Positions 44,193 through 53,507 of a DNA stretch of 64,000 nt are shown piece by piece. The DNA is from Streptomyces dengpaensis (GTDB lineage Bacteria; Actinomycetota; Actinomycetes; Streptomycetales; Streptomycetaceae), in contig NZ_CP026652.1 of the NCBI RefSeq assembly GCF_002946835.1, positions 620,001 through 684,000 of the forward strand, read 5' to 3'. A program made the position numbers and the translations under genes. Numbering within the stretch: position 1 is the first letter of the stretch; each line of letters starts with the position of its first letter. The notes beneath the pieces are model-generated. The model was not told the DNA's origin and did no database searches. It was given only the letters and a program-made list of their open reading frames with translations.

Positions 44193-44627
44193 TCAGAACG
44201 TGAAGACGGTCGTCCCGTAGGAGCTCTTCACGCACTCGTTGGCGAAGGTGCGCTCGTAGGAGACGCGCTTGCCCTGCCAGACGCCGTCGACCGTGACGAC
44301 CACGGGGTCGAACTGCTTCGTGCACACGACCCCGTCTCTGACCGTCAGGGCGTCGAAGTCGCCGTCGGCTCCTTGGAGTTCGGCGCAGGCCTGGGTGGCG
44401 GCGGGGTGGGTGCCGGAGGCGGTCGGGGCGCAGTTCAGAGTGACCGCGCGTTCCGGAGTGACGCCGGCCGCGCTGTGGCCGTGGCCCACGGTGAGCACCA
44501 GGGCCGAGGGGGCGTAGAGCCCGGACGGCGCATTGCCCGGGGCCGCGAGGGCGGTCCCGGTCAGGGGTCCGCAGACGGCGGTGGCCGTCAGGGTGAGGGT
44601 CGCTGCCCAGCGCGCGGTGGTCGGCAT
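44193..44627 (-). CDS. Streptomyces subtilisin inhibitor (SSI family), trypsin-type P1 Lys
   Basis: 144 residues from the ATG at 44627, with GGAAGG 9 nt upstream (an ATG at 44636 abuts it). Signal peptide to about residue 29; mature about 115 residues. SSI landmarks: [50 protein letters not shown] and C-terminal VFTF; four cysteines (66, 81, 102, 132). The reactive site is C102-T-K104|Q, so P1 is Lys, unlike Met in the classical subtilisin inhibitor; trypsin-like proteases are the likely target. Confidence 0.93.
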   Translation of the reverse strand: MPTTARWAATLTLTATAVCGPLTGTALAAPGNAPSGLYAPSALVLTVGHGHSAAGVTPERAVTLNCAPTASGTHPAATQACAELQGADGDFDALTVRDGVVCTKQFDPVVVTVDGVWQGKRVSYERTFANECVKSSYGTTVFTF

Positions 44628-45082
44628 GGTGTGCATCCTTCCGCTCGGTCGAAAGCGATACCGGCTCGGTTGGGTGCCGGTTCGCTTGGGTGACGGTCCG
44701 GTCGAGTGCCGGACCGGCGAGCGCGAGTCTGCCGAGTCCGCACCGGAAACACACATCGACCCCACGCGTTTCGGTAACTTTGAGTATTGAAGCAGTGGCG
44801 TGAAGTTACGGAATTCGAACGCGCAAGCCCCGAAACTGAGCCGCTGCTGATCGTCGCGAGCGCTTTCCTGGCCGGATTCCGGGGGCTCGGCAATAGGCCT
44901 GAAACATTCCGCTTCGGCCCGTAGCCGACTCCTTCCCGGCTCCTTCCGCCCGTCACCGACTTCTCCGCCGGTCACCGACGTCTCCGCCCGTCCCCTGCTG
45001 CGCCTTCAGCTCACGGCGGACATCAGGACGTCTTCGGGCGCACCCCCTTGCGTATCCCGCACAACGGAGTAACCGTCATTAC
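44628..45082. promoter_or_regulatory. Divergent intergenic region of the SSI gene
   Basis: 455 bp between the SSI gene and the hypothetical gene at 45083. It contains an inverted repeat GTAACTT (44774-44780) ... AAGTTAC (44803-44809) with 22 bp between, about 150 bp from the SSI start, in AT-richer surroundings. No gene-like frame seen. Confidence 0.45.
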
Positions 45083-45634
45083 ATGATTACAGCGGAGCAG
45101 CGCGAGAAGCTGCGCGGCTGGTTCGCCGGCCGCTTGCCCGACGATCTCTTCGAGAGCCTGGCGGAGGTGACGGTCGACCGCGAGGAGATCACCGTCATCG
45201 GCCGCATCCCCGAGCCCCGGCTCACCGAAGGCGCCTCGGACGCCGAGAAGGAGGCGGCCGTCCAGTCACGTATCCAGGAATTCCGGGAGCGCACCCGCGA
45301 GGACCGGGTCGCGGTGGCCCGCGAGGCGGAGCACCGGTTCCGCAGAAAGGTCTCCTGGGGCGTCGAGTGCGGGGACGAGCGTGCCCTGTTCACGCACATC
45401 GCCGCGCCCGTCATGACCCGGTTGCGCCAGCCCGAACGCCAGGTCCTCGACACCCTCATCGCCGCCGGGGTCGCCCGCAGCCGCAGTGACGCCCTCGCCT
45501 GGTGCGTACGCCTCGTGCAGCGCCACACCGACGACTGGCTCACGGAGCTGCGCGACTCGCTGGAGCATGTGCAGCGGGTCCGGGCCAAGGGCCCCGACGC
45601 CGAACCGCAGGACGCCCCGTCCGACGAGGAGTGA
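45083..45634 (+). CDS. Conserved actinobacterial protein with C-terminal helical domain
   Basis: 183 residues. Not assigned to a named family. The N-terminal part (1-75) has a negatively charged mixed alpha/beta segment (DREEITVIGRIPEP) followed by charged helix. The C-terminal part contains ERQVLDTLIAAGVARSRSDALAWCVRLVQRH, which resembles a ribbon-helix-helix or helical DNA/protein-binding segment of many Streptomyces proteins. Soluble, no signal peptide. An acidic tail ends the protein. Confidence 0.7.
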   Translation: MITAEQREKLRGWFAGRLPDDLFESLAEVTVDREEITVIGRIPEPRLTEGASDAEKEAAVQSRIQEFRERTREDRVAVAREAEHRFRRKVSWGVECGDERALFTHIAAPVMTRLRQPERQVLDTLIAAGVARSRSDALAWCVRLVQRHTDDWLTELRDSLEHVQRVRAKGPDAEPQDAPSDEE

Positions 45635-45752
45635 CGCCGTACGACCAAGTCCACGCCTGGCGGTACGTCCCACTGCGCCCTCAGGGATACCGCGCCACAC
45701 TGAAACAGTTGTCGACGCGACAACAGGTTTCGACGAATTGAGGTGGTCGCGG

Positions 45753-46580
45753 ATGAAGTTCGGCGTGTCGACGTTCCTCACCGACGAGGGCATCGGTCCG
45801 GCCGCGCTGGGGCCGGCCCTGGAGGAGCGCGGGTTCGACGCGCTACTGCTCGCCGAGCACTCGCACATTCCGGTCAGCCGGGAGACGCCGTACCCGGCCG
45901 GTGGCGATCTCCCGCGCATCTACTACCGCACACTCGATCCGTTCGTGGCACTCGCCGCGGCGGCCTCCGTGACCCGCGAGCTGCTCCTGGGCACCGGGAT
46001 CGCCCTGGTCGTCCAGCGTGACCCGATCCACACCGCGAAGGAGGTCGCCTCCCTCGACCTGATCTCCGGGGGCCGCGCCGTGTTCGGTGTCGGCGCCGGC
46101 TGGAACCGGGAGGAGATGCGCAACCACGGAACGGATCCGGCCACGCGGGGCCGGCTGATGGACGAGCGAATCCGCGCGATCATCGAGCTGTGGACCAAGG
46201 ACGAGGCCGAATTCCACGGCGACTTCGTCGACTTCGACCCGGTCAACAGCTGGCCCAAGCCCGTCCAGCAGCCGCATCCGCCCATCTGGGTCGGGGGCAA
46301 CAGCGAGCGCGCCTTCGCCCGCGTCGCCGCGTACGGGACGGCGTGGATGCCCACCGGCGTGCCGCCCAAGGAGCTGGGCGCACTGATCGACCGTATGCGG
46401 GCGACGGCCGGTGACCGGCCATCCGTCGTGGTGTACGGGGCCCAGCACGACGCGGAGTCCCTCGACCTCTACACGGAACTCGGCGTCGAACGCGCGCTGC
46501 TCTATCTGCCGACCCGGCCCAAGGACCAGACACTGCAGCTGCTGGACGACCTGGCCGAGGCCGTGTCCGCCCACCGCTGA
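45753..46580 (+). CDS. LLM-class F420-dependent oxidoreductase
   Basis: 275 residues from the ATG at 45753 (GAGGTGG upstream); the frame to 45486 is too long. A luciferase-like monooxygenase fold: FGVSTFLTDEGI, GTGIALVVQRDPI and FGVGAGWNREEM, the last a hallmark of the F420 branch (TIGR03619-like). The cofactor assignment rests on this branch. Substrate unknown. It is followed 34 bp downstream by a second F420 protein, suggesting an operon. Confidence 0.87.
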   Translation: MKFGVSTFLTDEGIGPAALGPALEERGFDALLLAEHSHIPVSRETPYPAGGDLPRIYYRTLDPFVALAAAASVTRELLLGTGIALVVQRDPIHTAKEVASLDLISGGRAVFGVGAGWNREEMRNHGTDPATRGRLMDERIRAIIELWTKDEAEFHGDFVDFDPVNSWPKPVQQPHPPIWVGGNSERAFARVAAYGTAWMPTGVPPKELGALIDRMRATAGDRPSVVVYGAQHDAESLDLYTELGVERALLYLPTRPKDQTLQLLDDLAEAVSAHR

Positions 46581-46614
46581 CAGCGCCCACGCCGCCAGGG
46601 AATCGGAGCTCACC

Positions 46615-47064
46615 GTGCCGGACTTGGACGAGGACGAGGCGCGCCGACGGTTCCTGACGGCACGGTCCGCGCGCCTGGCGACGGTCGACGCCGAGCTGCG
46701 CCCCCACTTGGTGCCGGTCGTGTTCGCGGCGCACGGCGGCGAGATCGTCACCGCCATCGACCACAAACCCAAAAGAACGCAGCGGGTGAAGCGGCTGCGC
46801 AACATCGCCGCCCACCCGGCCGTCTGTCTGCTCGTGGACGCCTACGACGAGGACTGGGACCGGCTGTGGTGGGTACGGGCGGACGGCGACGCGCGCATCG
46901 TGCCGCCCGGCGCGCCGGAGCCCCCCGTCGAGGCCGCGTACGCCGCGGCGATCGCCGCGCTGCGGGACAAATACGCGCAGTACCAACAGCAGCCGCCCGA
47001 CGGCCCGGTGATCGCGATCACCGTCCACCGCTGGCACGGCTGGCGCGCCGCACCGACCGGCTGA
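46615..47064 (+). CDS. PPOX-class F420-dependent oxidoreductase (TIGR03668-like)
   Basis: 149 residues; GTG start with GGAG 6 nt upstream. A split-barrel flavin/F420 fold: FLTARSARLATVDAELRPH, VTAIDHKPKRTQRVKRLRNI, and the matching WWVRADGDARI. These proteins bind F420 or FMN and reduce small substrates. Together with the LLM enzyme, the pair uses the same deazaflavin pool. No redox partner is adjacent. Confidence 0.85.
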   Translation: MPDLDEDEARRRFLTARSARLATVDAELRPHLVPVVFAAHGGEIVTAIDHKPKRTQRVKRLRNIAAHPAVCLLVDAYDEDWDRLWWVRADGDARIVPPGAPEPPVEAAYAAAIAALRDKYAQYQQQPPDGPVIAITVHRWHGWRAAPTG

Positions 47065-47309
47065 GCCGCGGCACACTCCGTTCCGCGCACCTCGGGGTGC
47101 ACGGCCGCGTGGTGGGCTCCTCCCTCTCCCTGCTCACGGCCATCGCCTTCTTCTCCATCTCGGTGTGGAGCTCCGGCGACGCCCTGGTCGGCGGCGCGCA
47201 CCGGCTGCCAGGACTCCATCAGCTGCCCTCGACGGCGAGCGCGGGCTGCGCCCGGGGCAGCCGGTCACGGTCTCCCAACCGCGCAACCACTTCGCACTGG
47301 AGGAGGCCG

Positions 47310-47650
47310 ACGCCTATGTGACCGCGCTCGGCGAGCAGTGGCTGCTGTTCCGTCGCTCCGACGGCACCCTGTCGATGCTCGCCGACCGCTGTCCGCACCG
47401 AGGCGCGCCGCTCTCGCTCGGCAAGCACCTCGGTGACCGGGTCGCCTGCTGGTACCACGGCGTCGAGGTCGAGACCGACGGCACGGTCTCCCTCCGTCCC
47501 CGGTCTGCCCGGCTGCAGCCTGGAGGGCAAGAAGCTGGTCACCTCGCTGCCGGTGCGCGAGGTCGCAGGCGCGATCCTCGCCTGCTTCGGGGACGAGGAG
47601 CACTGTCGTCCGGCTGCGCCGCTTGTACCGGGCGGCGGCCGAGGCCCAGT
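47310..47650 (+). pseudogene. Rieske oxygenase alpha-subunit remnant with a 4-bp frameshift
   Basis: The Rieske part is clear: ALGEQWLLFRRSDGTLS, then ligand boxes CPHRGAPL and CWYHGVEV. At 47488-47495 CTCC is duplicated; without the extra four bases the frame continues SVPGLPGCSLEGKKLVTS and REVAGAILACFGDEEH, the usual next segment. The catalytic domain with the mononuclear iron site is missing. So it is doubly broken: frameshift and truncation. The 5' end is uncertain; 47065-47309 holds only unassigned open frames. Confidence 0.75.
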
Positions 47651-47731
47651 CGTCGGCGCGCGCCTGAGAAAGCCGGTCATGGCAACGACCGGGTGCGTGG
47701 CCCCCGCCGGAAGTGAACCAGGTGGCAGCGG

Positions 47732-48910
47732 CTACGTCCTGATCGTGCGGGCGATGTCCAGCGTGAGGCGCTGCCAGGGATCGCGGGGGTCACGGGACGT
47801 TAGTTCGCTGATGCGGCGCAGGCGGTAGCGGAGGGACTGCGGGTGGAGGCGCAGTTCGCGGGCTGCGGCGTTCGCCGAGCCGGTGTCGATGTACGCGGTG
47901 AGCGCCTCAAGCAGGTGCCGCTGGCCCGGCTCCGTGAGCGGCCCGAGGACCAGGCGGGCGATGTGGTCCGGCGCGGCGGCCGGGTGCCCTGCGAGCAGGG
48001 CGAGGACATGCGCGTCCGCGTCCGTGAGGACGCGTCCGGGCCGGTGGGCGTGGGCGGGCGCCGTGTCGAGGGCGTCGGCGGCGAGACGGTGGGCGACGGC
48101 CACCCGATCCAGGCTCTCGCCCGTGATCGCGCACCCGCGCCAGGACCGCCCGCCCAGAACCTCCCCCGCCCTGGCGGCAGCTCCGGCCGGCAGCAACAGA
48201 ACGGCACGGGAACTGCGCACCGTCGCCGATGAGGTGACCTCGTCGCCCGGAACGACCAGCGCGTCGAGCAGCGCCGTCGCCGCGTCGTGCGCCATCTCGG
48301 GACGGTCCACCCCGACCGGCTCTGCCACCAGCAGACAGTAGGGATCCGGGAGTTGGATGCCCAGCCGGGCCGAACGGTCCGTCAGCGCGCCCACGGAGGC
48401 GTGCCGCCCGGCGATCAGGTCGTCGAGCAGCAGCCGCAGGGCCCGGTCGCGGTCAGCGGTGAGGTCCTCGCTGGTCGCGGCGTACGCCGTGGCCATCTCC
48501 TCGGAGAGGGTGTCAAGCGTGGTCAGCAGCATGCAGGCGAGCGCGAAGGCGTCCGCGGCGGTGAGCCGGGGCGCGCGAGCGGCGATCTCGTCCGTGAGGA
48601 CGGTCCCGGCCACGCGATAGGCGCGCAGCACCGCCTGCACGGGCCGCCCGTCCGCTGCCCGGGCCGCCGCGATGCCCCGGAACCGCCGTAGGTCGGCCGG
48701 CTCCAACGTGCCGTCGGTCGCCCAGAGGTGGAGCAGCCGCTCCAGCCCCCAGGCCGCGATGGCCCGTACCTCCGGCAGTCGGCTGTCGTCGAGCGCGGCG
48801 TACACCGGGACCTGTTCGTGGACGGCGGCGACGATCGCCTCCACGACGCGCGGGTCGGCGACCATCTCCTGTCGGATGCGTTCTCGGACCTCGGACGGCT
48901 TGTTTGTCAC
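47732..48910 (-). CDS. PucR/CdaR-type transcriptional regulator
   Basis: 392 residues from the GTG at 48910, giving VTNKPSEVRERIRQEMVADP; a GTG at 48946 would add 12 residues. The C-terminal PucR helix-turn-helix is clear: LLEALTAYIDTGSANAAARELRLHPQSLRYRLRRISEL. The central region is a GGDEF-like sugar-diacid-type sensory region. Such regulators usually control the adjacent divergent gene; here these are the alpha-hydroxy-acid oxidase and 2-hydroxyacid dehydrogenase, suggesting hydroxy-acid control. Confidence 0.87.
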   Translation of the reverse strand: MTNKPSEVRERIRQEMVADPRVVEAIVAAVHEQVPVYAALDDSRLPEVRAIAAWGLERLLHLWATDGTLEPADLRRFRGIAAARAADGRPVQAVLRAYRVAGTVLTDEIAARAPRLTAADAFALACMLLTTLDTLSEEMATAYAATSEDLTADRDRALRLLLDDLIAGRHASVGALTDRSARLGIQLPDPYCLLVAEPVGVDRPEMAHDAATALLDALVVPGDEVTSSATVRSSRAVLLLPAGAAARAGEVLGGRSWRGCAITGESLDRVAVAHRLAADALDTAPAHAHRPGRVLTDADAHVLALLAGHPAAAPDHIARLVLGPLTEPGQRHLLEALTAYIDTGSANAAARELRLHPQSLRYRLRRISELTSRDPRDPWQRLTLDIARTIRT

Positions 48911-49023
48911 CAAGTGATAGTCCCAGCCGCGCGATGTGCGCACCACCCTGGACGGACCTTGTCACAGTCGTCAGGATCGACGTCGTACAGCGCGGTCTCA
49001 GGGACGAGAGGCGGGACGTACGG

Positions 49024-50193
49024 ATGGCAAAGCATTGGGCCGACTTCCAGTACGAGATCTATCTGAACGGTATGACGGGCGCCATACCGCGGCTGCCCAC
49101 CGATCTGACCCGGCTGGAGGAGCTCACCGAGCAGCGGCTCGGGCCCGGTCCGGTCGGCTATGTGGCGGGCAGCGCGGGCAACGGCAGCACCGCCCGCGCC
49201 AACCGGGCCGCGCTCGACCGGCGCCGGATCGTGCCGCGCATGCTGCGCGATGTGCACGAACGCGACCTGTCCGTCGAGGTGTTGGGGCGCCCGCTGCCCG
49301 CGCCGCTCGCGCTCGCCCCGGTCGGCGTGCTGTCGATCATGCACCCGGACGCGGAGTCCGCCGCCGCGCGGGCCGCTGCGGCGCAGGGCGTCCCGTACAT
49401 CCTGTCGTCGGCCTCCAGCACCCCCATGGAGCAGGTCGCGGAGGCGATGGGTGAGGCGGAGCGCTGGTTCCAGCTGTACTGGGCGAAGGACCGCGAGGTC
49501 ACCCGGAGCTTCCTGAACCGGGCGAAGGCGGCCGGGTACACGGCGCTGCTCGTCACCCTCGACACTCCGCTGCTGGCGTGGCGGCCGCGCGACCTCGACC
49601 AGGCGTATCTGCCGTTCCTGCACGGCGTGGGCACCGCCAACTACTTCTCCGACCCGGCGTTCCAGGCGGGCCTGGCCAAGCCGGTGCACGAGGACCCGAA
49701 CGCGGCCGTGATGCACTTCGTGGGCATGTTCGCGGACCCCGGCAAGACCTGGCCGGACCTGGCCTTCCTGCGGGAGAACTGGGACGGGCCGATCGTCCTG
49801 AAGGGAATCCTCCATCCCGACGACGCCCGGCGTGCCGCCGACGCCGGGATGGACGCCGTGGTCGTCTCCAACCACGGCGGCCGGCAGGTGGCCGGTTCGG
49901 TCGCCGCCGCGGACGCGCTGCCGCGTGTGGTGGAGGCGGTCGGCGACCGGCTCACCGTCCTGTTCGACAGCGGGATCCGCACGGGCGACGACATCTTCAA
50001 GGCGCTCGCGCTCGGCGCGCGGGCCGTGCTCGTCGGACGCCCCTACGCCTACGGGCTCGGCCTCGACGGGCAGGCGGGCGTCGAGCACGTCATCCGCTGT
50101 CTGCTGGCCGAGTTCGACCTCACGCTGGCCCTGTCCGGGCACGCCCGCCCCGCCACCATCGGCCCCGACGACCTGATCGAGGAAACCGCATGA
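49024..50193 (+). CDS. FMN-dependent alpha-hydroxy-acid oxidase / lactate 2-monooxygenase-like
   Basis: 389 residues from the ATG at 49024. A TIM barrel of the alpha-hydroxy-acid dehydrogenase family: APVGVLSIMHPDAE, WFQLYWAKDREV, then the active-site VVSNHGGRQVAGS (catalytic His, Arg) and LFDSGIRTGDDIFKALALGA. The N-terminal WADFQYEIYLNGMTG is characteristic of the lactate 2-monooxygenase subgroup. It would oxidise L-lactate or a related 2-hydroxy acid. The stop overlaps the next start (ATGA). Confidence 0.88.
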   Translation: MAKHWADFQYEIYLNGMTGAIPRLPTDLTRLEELTEQRLGPGPVGYVAGSAGNGSTARANRAALDRRRIVPRMLRDVHERDLSVEVLGRPLPAPLALAPVGVLSIMHPDAESAAARAAAAQGVPYILSSASSTPMEQVAEAMGEAERWFQLYWAKDREVTRSFLNRAKAAGYTALLVTLDTPLLAWRPRDLDQAYLPFLHGVGTANYFSDPAFQAGLAKPVHEDPNAAVMHFVGMFADPGKTWPDLAFLRENWDGPIVLKGILHPDDARRAADAGMDAVVVSNHGGRQVAGSVAAADALPRVVEAVGDRLTVLFDSGIRTGDDIFKALALGARAVLVGRPYAYGLGLDGQAGVEHVIRCLLAEFDLTLALSGHARPATIGPDDLIEETA

Positions 50194-51173
50194 CCGTCAC
50201 CGCCATGAAGAACGTCCTGGCCGTCGTCTCGCCGCACGTCGGGGGCCGTACGGCGGGCGCGGGGCTCGCGACCGTGTTCCCCGGGCAGGCCCGTGTCACC
50301 GTTGTGGAGGCGACGGACGAGGACCCCGCCGCGCTGCGCGCCGCGCACGTCATCATCACGGGGCTCGGCCCGGTGACGGCCGAACACATCGCCGCCGCAC
50401 CGGAGTTGGAGCTGATCCAGTGCGCGAGCCACGGCTTCGACTACGTCGACCTCGACGCGGCGCGCGCCCAGGGCGTGCCGGTGTGCAACATCGGCTCCAG
50501 CGGCGCCGAGAAGCAGAATGTCGCCGAGCAGACCTTCGCGCTGATGCTGGCGCTCGCCAAGCAGCTGGTACCGGCGCACACGGCGCTGGCCGAGGCGGAC
50601 TGGGCGCTGCCGCGGCTGCAGCAGTCCATCACCGAGCTGTCCGGCAAGACACTCGGCATCGTCGGACTCGGCCACATCGGCGAGGAGGTCGCCCGCCGCG
50701 CGCTCGCCTTCGACATGACCATCGTGTACGCCGGTCCGCAGCCCGTCTCCAAGGAGACGGAGGTCCGGCTCGGCGGCGCCCGCCATGTCGAACTCGACGA
50801 ACTGCTGCGTACGTCGGACTACATCACGCTGCACGCGCCGCTCACCGAGGCGACCCGGCATCTGCTGAACGCCGAGCGGCTCGCGCTCCTCAAGCCGACC
50901 ACGTTCGTGGTCAACACCGCGCGGGGCGCCCTGATCGACCAGGACGCCCTCGCGGACGCGCTGGAGGCGGGCGCCCTGGCCGGAGCGGGCCTCGACGTCT
51001 TCGACCCCGAACCGCCCACTCCGGCCCTGCGGTTGCTCAAGGCCCCGAACGTGGTGCTCTCACCGCATGTCGCGGGCGTCACCCGCGAGACGCTCGTACG
51101 GATCGCGCTGGCGGCCGTCCAGAACGCCGCCGACTTCGTGGCCGGCAAGCTACCGCAGGATGTCGTCTCGTAG
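50190..51173 (+). CDS. D-isomer-specific 2-hydroxyacid dehydrogenase
   Basis: 327 residues; starts within the previous stop codon. The NAD-binding domain has GIVGLGHIGEEVARRA and VVNTARGALIDQDAL; the active-site Arg, Glu and His lie in NTARG, GLDVFDPEP and LSPHVAG. Such enzymes interconvert D-2-hydroxy acids and 2-keto acids. Its translational coupling to the L-specific oxidase suggests that the two act on the same compound or its enantiomers, under the PucR regulator. Confidence 0.9.
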   Translation: MTVTAMKNVLAVVSPHVGGRTAGAGLATVFPGQARVTVVEATDEDPAALRAAHVIITGLGPVTAEHIAAAPELELIQCASHGFDYVDLDAARAQGVPVCNIGSSGAEKQNVAEQTFALMLALAKQLVPAHTALAEADWALPRLQQSITELSGKTLGIVGLGHIGEEVARRALAFDMTIVYAGPQPVSKETEVRLGGARHVELDELLRTSDYITLHAPLTEATRHLLNAERLALLKPTTFVVNTARGALIDQDALADALEAGALAGAGLDVFDPEPPTPALRLLKAPNVVLSPHVAGVTRETLVRIALAAVQNAADFVAGKLPQDVVS

Positions 51174-51175
51174 CG

Positions 51176-53113
51176 TCAGAGCCCGACTCCCGTGGTGGTG
51201 ATGCCGGGGAGTTGCGGAGACAGAGGCAGCGTCATGGGAAGGGGCGACGCGGGCGCCGGGTTCGCACCGTGGTCACCGGCGCCGGCGCCGTCACGGGCAC
51301 TGTCACTGATCGCCACGGCGCGCCGTTCCTGGTAGGTCTCCGCAGGGATGGCCTCCGGCCCGGCGGTCATCCCTGCGGACGGCTCGCGCGTCGGCACGCC
51401 CGCCGACACGGACGGGCCGTCTGCGGGCGGCGCGTCGCTGACGGGCCGCGACGAGGGGCTCTCCGTGCCCGCGATCGACAGCGACTGGGGGGCGGCCGGC
51501 GAGAAGTCGGTCCGCCACCGCTGCACGTCGGCGCCGTCACGTACCTTGACGACGATGTCGGCGTCGGGGTCGGTGGACGCGGGCGCGACGGCGAGTCCCT
51601 CGCCCCAGCGGGGCAGCAACTCGCCCCGTACGGTGAGGTCGTAGCGCATGTCGTCGGCGCGTGCCGCGTTCTGGGCGGCGCAGCGGTCCAGGAACACGAC
51701 ACCGTTGTCGGCGTGCGATTCGAGGCACAGCTCCGGGTCGGCGATGCTGCGCAGCAGACCGTTCTCCTCGTACGACCACTGCTGGGTCCAGGCGGACGAG
51801 CACACCGCCAGCCTGGCCTCGGCGCCGTCCTTCGCCTCGCCGCCCCGGATGTCGAGGCACAGGTCGGCGGTGAGGTTGCGCAGCCGGGTCCGCTCGGTGG
51901 CCGTGGGCAGGTCGGCCGAGGTGGGCGGGGACGACAGGGCGGGCGGGGCCAGGGATCCGGGGGCGGGCGACAGGGTGCGGCCGCTGCTCGCGCCCGTGGA
52001 CGCCGTGGGGTCGGCGCCGTCGCCGTGCGAGAGCAGACTGACGGACAGCACGGTCACGAGGAGCGCCGTCGAGACCAGACCCGCCCCGGTGAGCAGAGCC
52101 GTCGAGTGCCGCTGCCCCCGCTGGACGATGCGGGCCGGAGCGGGGATCTGGGACAGCAGACGGTGGCGTCCACCGCCTCCCGCACGTCCACCGGTCGCCG
52201 GACGTCCACCGGTCGCCGGGCGTCGGCCATGTCCATGACGCCTCCCACCGAAGGGGGTTGCGCCCCGCGTGCGTACGTGCTGCGCGCGCCCCGGGCGCGA
52301 GTCGAGATAGCGCCGTGCACCCCAGCCGAGCATCGCTTCGCCGAGCAGCGGGCCCAACCCGCCCTCGAAATGGCCGAGTTGCTCGGCGGCATAACGACAG
52401 TAGGCGCACTCCATCAGATGGTGCTGGACATCGGGCAGCAAGGCGCCGCCGCGGCGAATCGGCACGTCCAGCAACCGGTTGTGGAAGCGGCATTCCTGAG
52501 TCGACGCGAGTTCCCGGTGGGCGCGTACACAGCCCTCACGGAATTGCTCGCGGGCCTGCTCCAGAGCGGCCGACGCGGTGTCGGTATCCATGCCCGACAG
52601 ACCGGCCGGTACGGATATGGGCTCGGCCTCGACCTCGGTGTGCCACAGCAGGCAGCGGGCGAGTCCCGGGAGGGTCTGGAAAGCGCGCTCGGCGAGCTTC
52701 CGATTTTCGGCCGTCATCGACTTCGCCGCGCGCATACCGCGGCCTCCCGCGGGTTTCCTCAGGTCCGGCAGCACACCGGATATGCGATCGTCCGCGGACC
52801 ATTCCCTGACTGTGTCCCTTACCGCCACGAGGAGTTGGGGCCTCAGTGCCATACCGGACCCGCCTTGTGCGAGGCGGTCGAGTACCTGATGGAAGGAGGT
52901 CGCGGTCACCAGGGAGGCGACGTTCGCCGAAGAAGCGAGGCAGATGACCGCGTAGTCGTACGTCGGCTGCCAGTGACGGGCCATCAGCAGAGCTGCGGGA
53001 TGGGCGGCCTCGCTCTCCGGCCGGCCTCTCAGCAGGGCGGCAAGGCTCTCGTCGGATTCGCCGGGAACGCCGGCGGGCGGATAAGGGGGACGAGGGGGGT
53101 GGGGGGTGTGCAC
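51176..53113 (-). CDS. Membrane protein with sigma-factor/anti-sigma-like N-terminus and ricin-type lectin domain
   Basis: 645 residues from the GTG at 53113, with GGAAGGA 9 nt before. The N-terminal about 270 residues contain ESLAALLRGRPESEAAHPAA, like sigma-70 region 2-type proteins, and end with HLMECAYCRYAAEQL, a zinc-finger anti-sigma motif. A single membrane helix follows (LLTGAGLVSTALLVTVLSV). The outer part (about 430-580) is a ricin B lectin: DLCLDIRGGEAKDGAEA, QQWSYEENGLL, and LCLESHADNGVVFLDRC. This may couple sugar sensing outside to a signal inside (inference). Confidence 0.82.
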   Translation of the reverse strand: MHTPHPPRPPYPPAGVPGESDESLAALLRGRPESEAAHPAALLMARHWQPTYDYAVICLASSANVASLVTATSFHQVLDRLAQGGSGMALRPQLLVAVRDTVREWSADDRISGVLPDLRKPAGGRGMRAAKSMTAENRKLAERAFQTLPGLARCLLWHTEVEAEPISVPAGLSGMDTDTASAALEQAREQFREGCVRAHRELASTQECRFHNRLLDVPIRRGGALLPDVQHHLMECAYCRYAAEQLGHFEGGLGPLLGEAMLGWGARRYLDSRPGRAQHVRTRGATPFGGRRHGHGRRPATGGRPATGGRAGGGGRHRLLSQIPAPARIVQRGQRHSTALLTGAGLVSTALLVTVLSVSLLSHGDGADPTASTGASSGRTLSPAPGSLAPPALSSPPTSADLPTATERTRLRNLTADLCLDIRGGEAKDGAEARLAVCSSAWTQQWSYEENGLLRSIADPELCLESHADNGVVFLDRCAAQNAARADDMRYDLTVRGELLPRWGEGLAVAPASTDPDADIVVKVRDGADVQRWRTDFSPAAPQSLSIAGTESPSSRPVSDAPPADGPSVSAGVPTREPSAGMTAGPEAIPAETYQERRAVAISDSARDGAGAGDHGANPAPASPLPMTLPLSPQLPGITTTGVGL

Positions 53114-53507
53114 AGAGCGGGTTCCTTCCAAGGTGCAAGGTGGCACACAGAAGTTCTTGCCCGCCGAAAAGGAGCCCCCTGGTTGGTGCATACCTTTTTG
53201 ACGGCCCTTTGAGCGCGTTGTTGACCCGGATTATTGAACGGTGATTCAGACCCGGCCATTGACCAAGTGCAGGACGTTCACCCTCGCACAACCCGCTCAT
53301 GACCAACAAGGCACTTGAGCAACATCCGCATCATTGAAAGATAGTCAGCCCAAGGGCAACTTGTGCGACTCGCACCGGCTTTCGATATTTCCCGCGCCCC
53401 GTGATGTGCTCCGTGATGTGCTCCGTCAAGTGCATCCGTGATGCGCCCCGCGATACCCCCGTCACGCGACCGCGACACGTCTCCTCTCGGAGGCATGCTC
53501 ATCGTCC
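53114..53507. promoter_or_regulatory. AT-richer intergenic region upstream of the lectin membrane protein
   Basis: 394 bp, lower in GC than its neighbours, without gene-like frames. A 12-bp unit CCGTGATGTGCT is repeated in tandem at 53401-53424, with degenerate copies following to about 53450. The leftward promoter of the lectin protein should lie near 53120-53300. Confidence 0.4.
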
